DNA of 64,000 nt, taken from positions 12,071,456 to 12,135,455 of the forward strand of contig CM043792.1 of NCBI GenBank assembly GCA_023974075.1, written 5' to 3'. Source of the stretch: Chaenocephalus aceratus (taxonomy: Eukaryota; Chordata; Actinopteri; Perciformes; Channichthyidae). How positions within the stretch are numbered: the stretch's first letter is position 1; the number at the start of each line of letters is the position of its first letter. This document shows, one piece after another, positions 1 to 12,604 of the stretch. A program made the position numbers and the translations under genes. The notes beneath the pieces were generated by a model. That model did no database searches, was not told the origin of the DNA, and was given only the letters and a program-made list of their open reading frames with translations.

Positions 1-867
1 AATTTTGCTGTAGGCGGTATGGTTTGTTATAAAAGCTTCGAGATGTAAATCAACCCCAATAAAAGGACATGTGACATCAGTAACGTGCACACACACATCT
101 TAACATATCCACCTGGGGAGGTTTTATTTGACTGGAAAACAAAATGGATATGAGGAAAGAGAATCAAAAGGGATTCCAGAATAATACAGGGAAGATCTCC
201 GGTGTCTTGTCTTTTGTCTTGGTCAAGGTGATTGTCACAATGCTACAATGTACTTTCAATAAAAAGATCTAGAAATCCTGAATGCACTCCATTTTTAAAT
301 AATACAAAAAAGAAGCCAGCAAAAGTCTTCCCCTGAATATGTGTGAAAAAAGTTTGAGTAGGTTTACAAAACCATAGGAAATGTTCTTAAAGTAAAAAAA
401 AGAAAATGAACTTTATGTGAATGTAACTAGTAGTAATGGATAAGCAGTAGCCAAGTCATCGATAAACAGCAAAATGAATGAATAAACAGATTTGAACTCA
501 TCTTACTTGTACTAAGAAAATGAGATAATTAGCTAAATGCTGGTCCATAGTTGACATTGATAGCTGAATGTTACGGGTGAATGGATGAAATAATCTGACT
601 GGGCTGTGGTGGGATGTCTAATAAATAGGGTTGAGAACCAGTGGTTTGGTAACAATGCATACTATTTTATAATCCCATCGTAAATGTAAAAACAAAAATA
701 TTAATCTGTAATCTTATCCCAATATTTCCCTCTAAAAAAAATTCAATAGTGTAAAGACGCATCCAATTAGGATTGAGTGTATTTAGTTACTTTCCACCAC
801 AGCTGCTGTCGCTCTGTTTAGCTGCATTGAACCCCCTACTCCTCTCCCCCCCACTTGTTTCCCCCAG

Positions 868-1035
868 GTGGTGGCCATAGTGATGGACCTGCTGACAGAC
901 CTGCAGATCCTCCAGGACCTGCTGGATGCCTCATCACGGCGGGGGGTGGCTGTCTACGCTGTGCTGGAGGCCAGGGGAGTGCCCCACTTCCTGGATATGT
1001 GCACACGGCTGCAGATTAATGCAGTCCATCTGCGG
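868..1035 (+). CDS. fam83f: fam83f exon A (DUF1669, middle part)
   Basis: Polypyrimidine tract and CAG end at 867; donor GTGAGC at 1036. Phase 0 at both ends, 56 codons, reading VVAIVMDLLTDLQILQDLLD and ending NAVHLR. This is the helical/strand segment of the pseudo-phospholipase-D fold. An ATG-like start here is not real; the exon continues from an upstream exon. Confidence 0.85.
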
Positions 1036-4000
1036 GTGAGCTCAGCAAACACAGGAGAGCATGTAGGAGGGAGGAGGCTCCCTCCTACAACACACAGAGG
1101 AAACATGGAGAGTGGGTCATTCCTCTCCTCCTTAAATCCACAATGGCAGTGGCTGCAATAATTATCATGGATTAAAACAAATTGTATGAGTCTTTCACAA
1201 CGTACTATCCCAATTTGTCCGCAATTAAAACATAATCTAACATTACTGGAGCCAGAGGTTGGAGGTAATGTTCCCAGGATAAAAAACCGTTTTGAAGTCC
1301 TACATTTACCAGATGTTCTGCAGAATTTCTGTCATACATTTACGAGGAACACATTTAAGCACAATCTTTCTAATTTTCCTTCTGGTAAAATTGTGACATA
1401 AATGTAAGAGAATGTTTCTGCCAATGTGTTTTGACCTACACGCTTCAAACGGCCCATATTAGAACAAATTGAATTTGTTAAGGACAGTTCCAATTGTTTT
1501 ATTATTTTAGGGATGTACCGAGTATACAATCATTTCCAAAATTCACAACATGTTTTATCCAACAAAATACTGCTTAATATTTGTCACCATTGGAGGTATA
1601 ACGACATGATCATTGCGGTTAAAAACGGTTTGCTTCCGAGCATGACGCACACAAAGAAAAGCCTGCACCTTTATTACCAGGGAGGCCTATCGGCAATCTC
1701 ACAGCACCATAAATCCATTTAACTAATCACAATAACAAATTCCCTTTTGTATTGGGTCATGATGTCATTAAACATTTTGAAAGACACCTAAAGCTTCATT
1801 TGAAAACATCACAAGAAGCTCTGAATGTAAGAACAATATTTAAAAAGTATAAAAGGGGGGATGTCTGCCATAAGATCTTTGAGGAATTTAAAATATAAGA
1901 TGCTGAAAAAAGGCCTTTTCCCCCCATGTATTTATTTAAGGGTTAAACATAATCCTCCTACTTTTATAAACTAACATTTCGTACACGTCTAATCTCACTG
2001 GAACAGCAGTTCAGTGAGTCAGACTGTCCCTCTACCCCCACAGGGACACACTACCCGGCCTTATCTCTCCAGCTGAGTGTTGCAGCTCCTGTGTAGGATA
2101 GCTGGAGCATTCCTTGGTTATAGTGGTGTCGGTTGATACGGCAGTGAAAGGCCTTTTCAGAGTGCTGGGCTCTGTTACTCTTACTTCTCACAAATGAACA
2201 TTCATAGTTTCTGAGAACAGATCCAAAGACTGTAACCCGATGCTCCGGCAGAGCCAAGCCTCCTCCCAGTGTGTCCGTTTAGTGTCTCCTTCTCTACAGT
2301 ATCTCTTTCTCAGCCCTTTAAGTAAACACATGTGTCCAAAGGGTTAGTTTCTTTGTATCAGGACAGTTGACTTAATGTTGCAATGTGTGCACAGTTTGTC
2401 TTGGCACGTCATGCATGATCTACTGGACATGGGCCCAATTAAAAGCATGAGAGTTTACTCCGGCTCACCTGTGTCCTCCTAAGCCAGATGAAGTTTGTAA
2501 TCAAGCGTGTGTTTTTTTTTACAGAATCTCCGTGTGCGCATGGTGAGAGGTTCAGGGCTGAACCTGTCGTTTGGAAAGCTGCCCGGGTCCCTGTGCTCCA
2601 AATACATGCTGGTGGACGGAGAGAAAGTCATGTTTGGGTCTTACAGGTGAGCATGAATGTCTCGCGGTGCCTTAAAATCCAGGGGATATAAGGACACGTG
2701 TCGTTTTCAACGACCATTCAAAAGTACACAAACAGAACTCTTAAGTATTCTTGCTCTCAATTTTGTTGGAGAATTAGATATCAACCTTTTATAATCCTTC
2801 GTAGTTGGGAAGCCACAGTCAATAGAATGGATTTGAATTATTTTCTTATTTGAAAAAAAAAGTAATTATATCAGCACAGCGCCTTTTATGAGTGCGAGTC
2901 TGTGGCCTGCATATTACATAATATATCATAGCTCGTACACCGACTACAAATTATATCAGTAATTAGCGAGCTTGAAATATTAATGTACACTTGTTTAGCA
3001 TTATTCAAATGTATCTGATTCAAACTCATCTAGTTTACTTACACAAAGGAAAAGACATAGCGAGATGATCGAGAAACGTACATGAAATTAGGAATTATGG
3101 CAATTTAGGAGATTCATTTATGCCAATGATCAAATCTCTCACACAGGTTAGTAAAACAAAGGATTTATCCAAAAGACGGCCATTTTGTGCAGCAGAGTTG
3201 ACTTATTAGCAGAACTATTTTCTTGATAATTTGTCACTCTCAACTCAGATAATAAAAAAAATCTCACACTTGTCTTGCTATATGATATAGTACTACTATA
3301 CTATAAGAGAATATATATAATGATTTTTGTTGTACATTTATTTTTTTCCCCCTGTAAATGTACGACTTTTAGTTATTTCCTTCTCCCCTAGTTTCATAAT
3401 CCAACTTTTTTAAATCTACAATGGTTCTGATGCACTTTTTTAAAAACAAAAGCTGAAGATGAAACATTTACCATGAGATCCAAATGTGTTGAGGCTTCAA
3501 AAAATATTTTACTAGAAGCTGCAGGCTATCCAACATATTGTGGCTACTGATTTAGGTGTCAGTTGAGAGCTCAGTTTATAATGATTTACGAGGTTAAACC
3601 CAACACCGCAAATAAGGTCTGTGGAAAACGAACCTGTTTGATAAATGCACATTTTGTTCAGCCGGATAATATCCACATGTCTTCCCTGCTTTTATAACTT
3701 TCTAATCATAAATCTTATCGCCAGAAGCAAAATGCTATGTTTGAACAGTTTGCAGGAGGCAGGCACTTGCTTTCAAGCAGAACAGAGGCAAACAAACTTA
3801 GTGGGAGTGTTTACGTCGTGTTCGGCGTAATGACGTACTGTCCTCGACAACTTCTGCAGTCCTATTCAGCCACATGTTGACAACCATCGTTTTTCAGACA
3901 CGTAAACTCTTCAAAAATCACCAGTGGGGTCACTGCTGATGGATTTAATGTCGTAGAACAAAACGTGATCTGTCTCTTAAATTTGTGTCAACCAAAATCC

Positions 4001-7000
4001 TATGGAGAAATCCCATTGGCTCTGAGACGAGGGGACCGGTAGTGGTAAAATGCTAACTCACTTCCGGGTTTTAGGACGCGTCACTGCACCACTCTATTAT
4101 TACAGTAAGAACAATTTTAAATACAGGAAGCACATGTTAGTTCAACCTAAAGTACGGACAAAATAATATTTTTATCTCAATACAGACATTTCAATTCCAA
4201 AGAGAGGCATGAAAACACTGAGAAACATACTGTGCACACATGATATCATTCTAACCAAGAGTTATAATTTGTGGCCTCAATTTTATTAAACTGTTTCCAC
4301 GCTTCATTTAATATGTTGGCAGGAATTTAATTATTTACAATTTTCTGCAGTGCACAAGGACACATCATTCCTTTGTCACCGCCGCCTGCTTAAAGTGGCC
4401 CTCGTATGCTCATTTTTAAAGTTCATATTTGTATTTTGTGTCTCTACTTTTTCACTTTTTATTGATCAAAAAGCTTTTTATTTTTCTCATACTGCCTGTG
4501 CTGCACTACCTCTTTTCACCCTCTGTCTGAAACCAGAGCCCAGTCTGCTCTGATTGGTTAGCTGGCTGGCTCTGTTGTGATCTATCAACTGCTTAGGGAT
4601 GTCCCACTCATTAGCATATCACAAACTTTGGGAGCGCCAGCCCATAGAAGCGAGTGTTTTTCTTTTTTCTTAATAACAGGACATTTTCTGTCAAAAAGTT
4701 AAAGTGTTTACTTGCATCAATGGTTGTAATTTAGATTATTTCATAAGTTCAAGTAATGGTATAGCTTGACTGCTCTCACAAGAGTAAGAATTACAGCACA
4801 GGTGAGCAGCAGAATCCAAAAGACTTCCCTCTCTGTACTCCCAGTTTAAATCTTCAGATTCTCACTCTAAAATGATGCTTTACGACTGTTGTCACTTGAT
4901 CGGCCATCTTCCTTTTGACCTCTGCCTGAAGGCGCTGTATTTCTAATTGTTCTTTTTGTTGCTTTTTCTGGACAGTTTGGTTTGCAGCAGCTCTTTGGCA
5001 TATTTGAGAAATCCTGATTTAATGCTTAATATCGCTTTTAAGGGAAAACAGATCTGAAGGTTCTTGAATCCAAAAGAGAGCCTGCTTTAGTTTAGGCCAA
5101 TGTTGCTTTCTACTTTTGGAATATTTCCATTCAGTCTTTTGTGTGTGTGTGGCATGTTTACTGTTCATCCATCAGTCCTTTGATGACATCTCTGGGCGCA
5201 ACCTACCAGCCAGGTAGGTTGCGCGCCCATGTAAGTTGCGCCCAGAGTGGCAACTTCAAAGGACCCGCGGGTCCTTTGAAGTTGCCACATCGTCAATTAA
5301 GGCCAACTGGTAGAACTGGTAAATACCTCTGGTAGCCAGAGGTATTTCATTGTAATTCTCTCCAAGCAAGAAATCAGACACAAGTGGGTTTCTTTCTACA
5401 AGTTTAGTTGAAGCTTCTCTCCTCCAAATCCACTGTGAAAACCAAACATAACTACTGACAAAAAGGTCCCAAAGGTAATTGATTTTCAGTGCGCTATGAA
5501 CTCAATTATTAAATAAATCAAAACCGGAGACTGATTTCTGCAAAGTGAAATGAACACGGTGATTTTTCGACTTGTGTGATCAAAATTATCAGTTTTTAAA
5601 AAATATTAAGGTTTGTTTACATGAGATAAAAAGCCAGATTTAGTTGGAAAAGTCAAGAATATAGCAAGGTGTATATTTGAATGTATGCATGTTTTTAACC
5701 TTGAAACAATAAACGCATGGTACTGCATAATGTAAAGGCCTTAATAGGTGTTCATATATATTGAATGAATCTTTCTAAAGTCTAAACAAATCTTTAAAAA
5801 ATGGGAGATAAGATTTTATAAATAGTTTTTTTAGATAAGATTTAAAAATCTCAAAATAATTGTCAGTGTTTTGTGAAAAAAAAGAAAATTGTCATTGTCT
5901 AAAAACAAATGGGCAAAAATATCCTTGACTCTAAGTAATTATTGTATTTTTTATTTTATTTTGGTAGTTGGTATAAAATATCTTAGCATTATCATTAAAA
6001 AAGGATACAAACTAAGAACCCTGCTCTTCCTCCACAGTAATAGTTTAAATATCTCTTCTCTCCTCCAGCTTTACCTGGACCTCCTCTCGGATGGACAGGA
6101 ACACGATCACCGTGATGTCGGGACAGATTGTGGACTCCTTTGATAATGACTTTCGGGAGCTCTATGCCGTGTCCGAGCTGGTGGACCTCTACCAGGAGTT
6201 CAACATCACCAAGCCGCCAATTTCTACGCCCATCAGGATGCCAAAGGTGGAGAGAATCCAGCCAATTCCTGTGTCCATGTCTCGCTTTCAAGTATCTGTC
6301 GGGGACTCTAGACAGGTAGACTTAAAGGTGCCTGCACATAAATATTACAACCCTAAGTACTCTTTAGTTTTTGGGAACAGTACGGGCCTCACTGGTTCCC
6401 TACAAGACCTGTCGAGAGTCAGCGACTCGCCGGTTGGGGGGCTGGTCCAGAGGAACGGCCTGCAGAAAGGCATGCTTCAAAACAGCAAGGACAAGGTGGA
6501 CCCAGCCCCCCCTCAGAGTCCTGGTTCCCCTGCAGAGGACGAGGACGAGGATGGAAAGGGAAGCTTGAAGAGGAACCAGCTTTTTGGAGCTAAGAAACAA
6601 CGCAGCTCTTTCAGGCACTTCCTGAAAGGCAGAGGAGCCAATCAGAGTTCAGAGACTATAGAGGAAGGCGTGGTCACTCCTCAGAGCCAGTCCCCTGTCT
6701 GTAAGGTGCCAGATCTAAATGGCAATGCAAATACAAATAAGATGGAAGAATCCTTTGAGATTATTGAGAAACCGGATTTACCGAAACCCAAAATCAAGAA
6801 GCCCTTAAAGACCCTTCAGAGAAGCATGTCCCTGCAGACCATCAACACAGGAGACGAAGACGGTACGTCCTCACAAAGTATTTTATTTAATCATTCGTTT
6901 GTTTAATAATGGTTCGAATTCCAACTAAATGATGATTTTACTAGCATTTGATTTAGCCTAGTGTGCAGAGTATTTTACTTCCTTTATTTGTTAAATAAAA

Positions 7001-7560
7001 TGTCAGAACATGCATCTCAATTGTGTATTTTTACTCCTGCCTTAAACCTGCTTATGGCTAGCTCTGATATGTGGAAAGATGTGGGATTTCCTCTTGTTTT
7101 AGTAACTAAAGAAAGAGAAAATCCCATATTTCTGGTCAGAAGGAGAAACACTCCTCCGTTTAAACATTATAAAAAAGGCTAGGATATAAGGCATGTATTT
7201 GGAGATGAGCAAGTCTGCCCCTAGTGGATTTGTTAAAACTACTAACCGCCTTCTGTAGGAATAATCGTACAAACCTCATGTTAAGGCCACTTCAGGTTGG
7301 TACAAGCTGAGGTCTGCCATGCTGAGCAGGAATATTGTATTATTTTTTGAATAAGGGCGAAAACTGGATGTAATTGTAGTCAGTGTTATAATTTGGACCT
7401 TTTCACATTTGAGGGGCCATAACAAAACCATTGTTGACATTGGCAGAGGTCTATGCTCTGTAAGTGCCCTCAAGTTTTATACTTAAGTCCTTTTTTCTTT
7501 TTCTCAACAGGAACTAAAAGCCGCCGGCGGCATCAAAAGAAGAATTGCATCCAGTCATGA
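868..7560 (+). CDS. fam83f: FAM83 family gene, probably fam83f (5' part outside window)
   Basis: Four coding exons join in frame (868-1035, 2525-2646, 6069-6862, 7511-7560) to give about 377 residues plus stop; the first part of the gene lies upstream of base 1. Exons 1-3 give the end of the DUF1669 domain that defines FAM83 proteins: a pseudo-HKD stretch (KYMLVDGEKVMFGSYSFTWT across the exon 2/3 junction) and the F-x3-F motif in SFDNDFRELYA. In this family that domain anchors casein kinase 1 isoforms. A low-complexity tail follows, with acidic, Ser and Lys/Arg-rich parts. The last exon ends in CIQS, a CAAX-type prenylation box; as I recall, FAM83F is the member with such a tail. The gene converges with a cytohesin gene; both map to human 22q. 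The family call is firm, the letter F is inference. Confidence 0.82.
1036..2524 (+). other. fam83f intron, nothing recognised
   Basis: AT-rich intron between two well-defined splice sites. Small open frames occur but none has family features, and I see no clear repeat. Confidence 0.6.
2525..2646 (+). CDS. fam83f: fam83f exon B (pseudo-HKD part of DUF1669)
   Basis: A long T-run and ACAG precede the exon; donor GTGAGC follows. It starts in phase 0 and ends with two bases of a codon completed by exon C (AG+C, Ser). It encodes NLRVRMVRGSGLNLSFGKLP and then KYMLVDGEKVMFGSY, where the catalytic His of true HKD enzymes is absent, as is usual in FAM83. Confidence 0.88.
4392..4660. repeat. Dispersed repeat, copy 1
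   Basis: Shares long near-identical stretches with 18675-18860, for example CCCAGTCTGCTCTGATTGG and TTAGCATATCACAA. The spacing differs slightly. No coding potential; probably a short non-autonomous transposon. Outer borders are approximate. Confidence 0.65.
5188..5347. repeat. Cluster of three hairpins, including a 42-bp perfect palindrome
   Basis: Three inverted repeats sit side by side. At about 5188-5246 the motif CTGGGCGCAACCTACC pairs with GGTAGGTTGCGCGCCC and again with GTAAGTTGCGCCCAG. At 5247-5288 there is a perfect palindrome with no spacer, each half 21 bases, centred on CCCGCGGG. At 5321-5347 a 12-bp stem (AAATACCTCTGG) has a 3-base loop. The cluster lies inside the fam83f intron and encodes nothing. 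Confidence 0.85.
6069..6862 (+). CDS. fam83f: fam83f exon C (F-x3-F motif and variable tail)
   Basis: Acceptor TCCTCCAG ends at 6068. The exon starts with the base that completes Ser and reads FTWTSSRMDRNTITVMSGQI, then SFDNDFRELYA. After the folded domain comes a disordered tail: KYYNPKYSLVFG, an acidic stretch (EDEDEDGKG), a basic stretch (KKQRSSFRHFLKGRG) and a second lysine-rich stretch (KPKIKKPLKTLQRSMSLQ). The donor GTACGT at 6863 leaves one base (G) of a Gly codon. Confidence 0.9.
7511..7560 (+). CDS. fam83f: fam83f last exon with CAAX box
   Basis: Acceptor TTTCTCAACAG ends at 7510. Joined in phase to exon C it gives GTKSRRRHQKKNCIQS and a stop at 7558-7560. A polybasic stretch followed by C-I-Q-S is a typical prenylation and membrane-anchor signal. 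This short exon is only found by splice phase. Confidence 0.82.
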
Positions 7561-8575
7561 GATGAAAAACAAGAGGTCAGTCAGAGTTATGAGGAGCAGC
7601 AGGGGATCTCCAGATGAAACAGTATGAGTCACAGTATCTGCTTACCGTAACCGGGTGACACGACGCTCTCTGGCCTGGTATTCTGCAGGTGAAGTAAAGG
7701 AGAGGAGAGAGAGAGAGATATTGTAGCTCAACTAATCATGTGAGGAAAAAACTCCTCCCAGAGAATCTAAACATTGTTGCCAAAGTACTAATGGAGGGCG
7801 ATTTCATTGCCTTTGTTTTAGTGTTTGTTTTGTTTTTAGTAAATTATTCTACAGTTAAAGGGATAGTTAATTATTTTTGAAGTACATTTTTTTTTGATCT
7901 ACTTATCCACAGTCATTGTACCTACAATAGATGGTGGTTGGCTTCAGGTTTGGAGAAACAGATGGGAGCACCTGCTGAAATCTAAGCAATGTACTTCTTT
8001 GGACTGGGGTAGCAGCAAAACATATTTAGACTACTAAACAATTCATATCAGTTATATTGAATACTATATTTAGAATAATTTAGCTGCTTTACCTTGCTGT
8101 CAGGTGGCCCTTTTCAACAGGGTTCAGAAACTGTTAGATTCAAAGCTACCAGACATGGACAACAAAGTTAATTTGAACTTGCAAACCTTGTTGCTGATCT
8201 GCTGCTGCCTCAATCAGTTATTTTGTTGTTGTTTTTGTTTGGCGAAGCAAAAAAAACAGGATGAGCAAAATACTTGCGTACAAATATTTTGCATAGAAAA
8301 TATTCATAATGCACCGATTGCGATTGCGATGACTAGATGTGCGCCATGTCATCATTAGAAAAAGAGAGAAGTGTATTTACCGTCACTCTCTACTTTAATT
8401 GACTTCTCTTTTAGCTAAATGCTCAGACTGCATTTAAATTCCTTCTGGTAAAACGGTACACAGTCTAGGGCTTTTATTGTGAAAGGTTAGAACGGAAAAG
8501 TGGATCCTGTATGCACTTCTTTTGTCAGGGTTAAAAAGATGCATCTTTGTTTAGACTAAGAAGCCCCGTTACATT
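7561..8575. other. Likely fam83f 3' UTR and intergenic DNA
   Basis: Follows the fam83f stop. No coding signal and no clear repeat. The missing last exon of the cytohesin gene should lie between here and 13.4 kb, but I could not identify it. Confidence 0.4.
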
Positions 8576-8790
8576 TGTTACATTACATTACATGTCACTT
8601 GTTAGACGCGTTTATCCAAAGCCACTTACATACTCAATACTGTGGACAATCCCCACAGGAGAATTTTGGGGTGAAGTGTCTTGCCCAGGGACACAACGAC
8701 ATGCTGACTGCAGTGGGGTTTGAACCTGTGACCCCCTGATCCGAACACATACGCACAACCCACTGCGCCACACACCTCCTGTTTCTGCTA
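8576..8790 (-). repeat. tRNA-derived SINE, copy 1
   Basis: Minus-strand match to 51098-51293. On the minus strand it begins GGAGGTGTGTGGTGCAGTGG (A-box-like) and has a B-box GGTTCAAACCCC. Its 3' tail reads TGGATAAACGCGTCTAACAAG and ends in short ATGTAATG repeats. Confidence 0.8.
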
Positions 8791-9230
8791 ATAGACAATA
8801 AACATCTTCATGGTACATTGGTACATATACCTCATACCACTGAGATACACTGATATAGTGTACATTTTTACACAATGTACGATCCGTAATACTTGAATAT
8901 GCTTTAAGAAAAACAACAGCCTACATCTCAGCTCTCCAGAGGGTTTCATTTATTTAGTTAGCAGCTCATGGCTTACAACAGGAGCCCCTGATTGCTTATC
9001 ATAAGAGGAAATAGGAAGGGTTTCTTTCAAGCATGTTATGAAAATAAGTCATTGGGCTTTTTTCTTATCTTAGATTTGATAGAAAATGTTTTCAACTTGA
9101 ATTGACTGAATTTGTTTGAAGAGTAGGCTTCTTAACACATGCACACTGTGTAATATCTGTTTTCATCTATATTTAAGAAATACAATATAAGACGAGCACA
9201 AGCTTCATTTTTGGGCCATACTCCATTATA

Positions 9231-9300
9231 CTTTTTGAATTTGCTGAGGGCCGATTCAAAATGGTCCGCGGGCCGCATTTGGCCCCCGGGCCATAGTTTG
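9231..9300. mobile_element. Truncated hAT-like transposon end
   Basis: Contains GGTCCGCGGGCCGCATTTGG followed by CCCCCGGGCCATAGTTTG, the GC-rich end of a vertebrate hAT-type repeat family. The opposite end is not visible. Confidence 0.45.
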
Positions 9301-11715
9301 TTTAAATATAACATTATCATTTTTATTTTGTATAATAATTTACATATTCTTTTATGGCAAAAAAAGGTGCAAATGAAAAAAAACCTATGTGTTAAGGTCT
9401 TAAAAATGTGTAGATAAGTGCATCGCTCCACCTCACTTCAAAACATCCAACTATCCCTTTACTGTAAGTGTTTTCTTATATGATATTCATGAACCTGGTC
9501 ACCACAGAGCAGCCAAGGATTATCACACCTGGTTGCTATGGAGACAGGAGAAGTGATCAGATGTGCTGTTTGTCACCGAGTGTTGCCTTTCAGACTGAGG
9601 AGCCTTAGTAACAGAAGAACTGTTGATCAGAGAGCGTCGTGCAGGCGGTGAATTATGTACATTGTGTTGAGTTCAGCGGTGCAGACACACGCCTGCTCGG
9701 CTTCCTGCAGTGGGAGGACTTTGTTTACACTTTGCTTTTGTTCACTGGCAGAGACGATAATGTGAATCCTTGAGAAACTACTTGAGATGCAAATAATCCT
9801 AATTTTGTAGCAGAGATTGAATAAAAGACTTAAAAAAAATGGTTTGTGTGTGAATTAAGATGTCAAGTCAGATTCAAACGTGGGGATATCTTTCAAAGAA
9901 TGCCAAATAATGTAATAAAAGCTTAATCAGATTGTTCATTTTACCCAATATGACACATTTCTAAGTTATATTCTGTTGCATTACTTTAAACTCTAAATCC
10001 TGCTTAATGGTCTCCCTGAAAAGAAAATACTTTAGGTTTGTATCGTGCATTTGGCAAACTACACACAAGAAAATGTTTCACTTTTAGTTCATACATAGGC
10101 TATAATATACTGTATATATATATAGCCTGTGCTCACCATAGGAATATAGCAGAATCTCTTAACTGTAAATCAGTAATAACATTAGTAAATGTGAACTATT
10201 TGTTATGTAATAATTAAAATACAACGATTTTAGCCTTGAAAGACCCAAGACATCTTTTGTTAGAAAATATATAAAAAGTTATATCATAACCTAAATTATA
10301 TATTCTGAATAAAATCATGTCCCCCACTTTGAGAATCACTGTCTTCAACAAATATTTCCCTATTTGGCATACCATCAAGAATTGTATTTAGCCACCTTTT
10401 TTAGGTTTCACTAACCATGACCCTATCTTTTAACACAAGTGGATACCAAAAACATATTACAAGCACATGATGAAGAAATATGTATGTTTTGCAACCTAAT
10501 AAAACATTTCCACATATAGGATTTTAGTAAGAAAAAACAACATTGAAAGATGTTTGTATCTCACATTGAGGTCTATGAAAAGCCATGGGAAACTGAAAAC
10601 ATTGGGGACCTGTAAGCTTTAGGAAAGAAGCCTGACATGTTTACACAATCCAGTCCAAACTAACAAACCCTCCCATGTTTGATCAATACATACTGAGGAG
10701 ATGTTATACATACAAACAGTTTGTTAGTGAGGGGGTGTACCTGCTCCAAGGAAACACAACTTTTATCACAGCATCACACACACACACTCACGACAGGAAG
10801 AGCCGACATCCGATTACTTCTGAATCTGATAACCGAGGGTTTAACAGTAGATTAACTTCTCACTTTGCATCATCATCATTACAGCAATACAAGATAGTCA
10901 GTGCGTCACAGAGAAAGTTAACATTTGAACAACCCAGTGATAGAATAAATAAAGATGCAGCGCCACCTGCTGGAGTAACGGATTCACAAAACACCAGTTT
11001 ATGTTCCAACATGGGTTTTAATCCTCCATCAATATAGTCATTACATTATAACATAATAAAACACGTTCAAGCTAAATAAAATATACTGTACAGTGACCAT
11101 TTCAAAATAGTATTCATAAGTTAATTTTTTTAATATGACAGAATCTTTTCAGTTTTTTCAACCTGCTTTTTAAATGTATATACAACAATGTATCAGTAAT
11201 AATGCACTCTATTGTAAAAGAAAAATATGTATGATAATTCATTTTCAGGTTTAGATGAGTAAGTAAAGTTATAAAAGTGGAAAAACGTTGAATCAACATT
11301 TTGAACAAGAGCTCAAATTGAAGGCACTTTATTTACATCATAAAACTGTACATTATATAAAGTAAGATTGTTGATTCAGTTTAATAAATGTTTAAATATT
11401 CTAAATAAAAAGACATTTCAATCAATAATAATAAATAATTGTTACTCCAAATAGCCCAGAGGATAATAAGACAAAATGACTACTGGCTTTTTCTTTGTAT
11501 TATGTTTGTGTCTTATTTTTTACGTTTATTTTATTTTATCTATTGTCTTTGTGCTTGTTTTATATATCTTTATAGACTTTTTAGAATGCTTTGCAGTTAT
11601 TATGAATCTTGTCTAAAACATTGTGAATTTCCTACACTTTACATCTCTGTGTTGTCCCTTTGAGTCTTCTTTTTGTAATGTGTTGTCTCTTAGTGGATGT
11701 TTTCCATGTTTTGCA
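9301..11715. other. Intergenic DNA, nothing recognised
   Basis: AT-rich DNA between the two convergent genes. The longest open frame (10675-11037, 120 codons) has no family features and is rejected. Confidence 0.5.
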
Positions 11716-11721
11716 TTTTCA

Positions 11722-11985
11722 AGGGCGACTGTGTCTGCGAGGGAGTGTGGTCTTCTTTCAATCAGAAGGTTGTGGGTTAAATCCCAGCCCGTGCAGTCAA
11801 CATGTCGATGTATCCTTGGGCAAGATACTTAACCCTGAGTTGCTCCCGATGGCATGGCCAACAGTGTGTGAATGTTAGTTCCCAGAGCGAGGTACACTGC
11901 TCTGTATGAATGGAGAACTTGTAGCATGTAACGCGCTTTGCGGGGTCGTAAAGACTGGATAAAGTGATATAAGTACAGTCCATTT
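11722..11985 (+). repeat. tRNA-derived SINE, second family
   Basis: tRNA-like head with B-box GGGTTAAATCCC, a body with CATGTCGATGTATCCTTGGG and GCAAGATACTTAACCC, and a 3' part GATATAAGTACAGTCCATTT. This layout is common in teleost genomes. Confidence 0.7.
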
Positions 11986-12604
11986 ACCATTTATCTATTT
12001 TTATGTAATCTTTCATCTTATCCTGGTTGTATTCCATGTTTTTTATTGGTTCTCTTCGCTTTGTTATGGTTTTGGACATATTTTATGGATTATTTTTTGC
12101 AATAGAAGTTCACAGTCACTTGATGAAGAGTTTGGGCCGTAGGGGCCATGGACCTGCTCAGGCCTCTTTTACTTTTAGGACACTATCAAGCCTTCCTTCG
12201 ATCACTTCTCTGGTAGCAGATGTTTGTCAGTAGGACTAGCATTCCCTTAAGTCTGTGCGGTAGTGTATGCAGTTTGCAGAAGTAAGGTCAAGACTCAAAA
12301 TCACAAGCCGAAAATAGTTAACCAACATTTTACACTTCAACAAATGTTACTTCCCAATTTGAACCTTTCTGAGAAATGCTTTGCTATTCACGTTTGGAAA
12401 GTTCACAGGGTACACAAATGTATTCACACATCATGCAGGATTACAATACTTGTCCTCCAATGCCTTGTGTTTCAGTCCCATCAGCAAGTGTTGCCTGTGA
12501 CCTTCCTCTTTCTCAGAGAAACCAGGTCATAAAACGGATCTTTGGTGATGCATGTCCTGAAAGAGAAGTTTTGTATTCAGTTTTAAACTGAGATCATCAA
12601 GAGC

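Larger units (their letters stand above)
2647..6068 (+). other. fam83f intron with repeats
   Basis: Large intron. It carries a dispersed repeat at about 4392-4660 (second copy in the cytohesin intron) and the hairpin cluster at 5188-5347. Elsewhere it is AT-rich with nothing I can name. Confidence 0.6.

Noticed and set aside
10675..11037. 120-codon open frame in the intergenic region
   Set aside because: No family features, simple sequence (CACACACA) inside, no splice or start context; chance frame.
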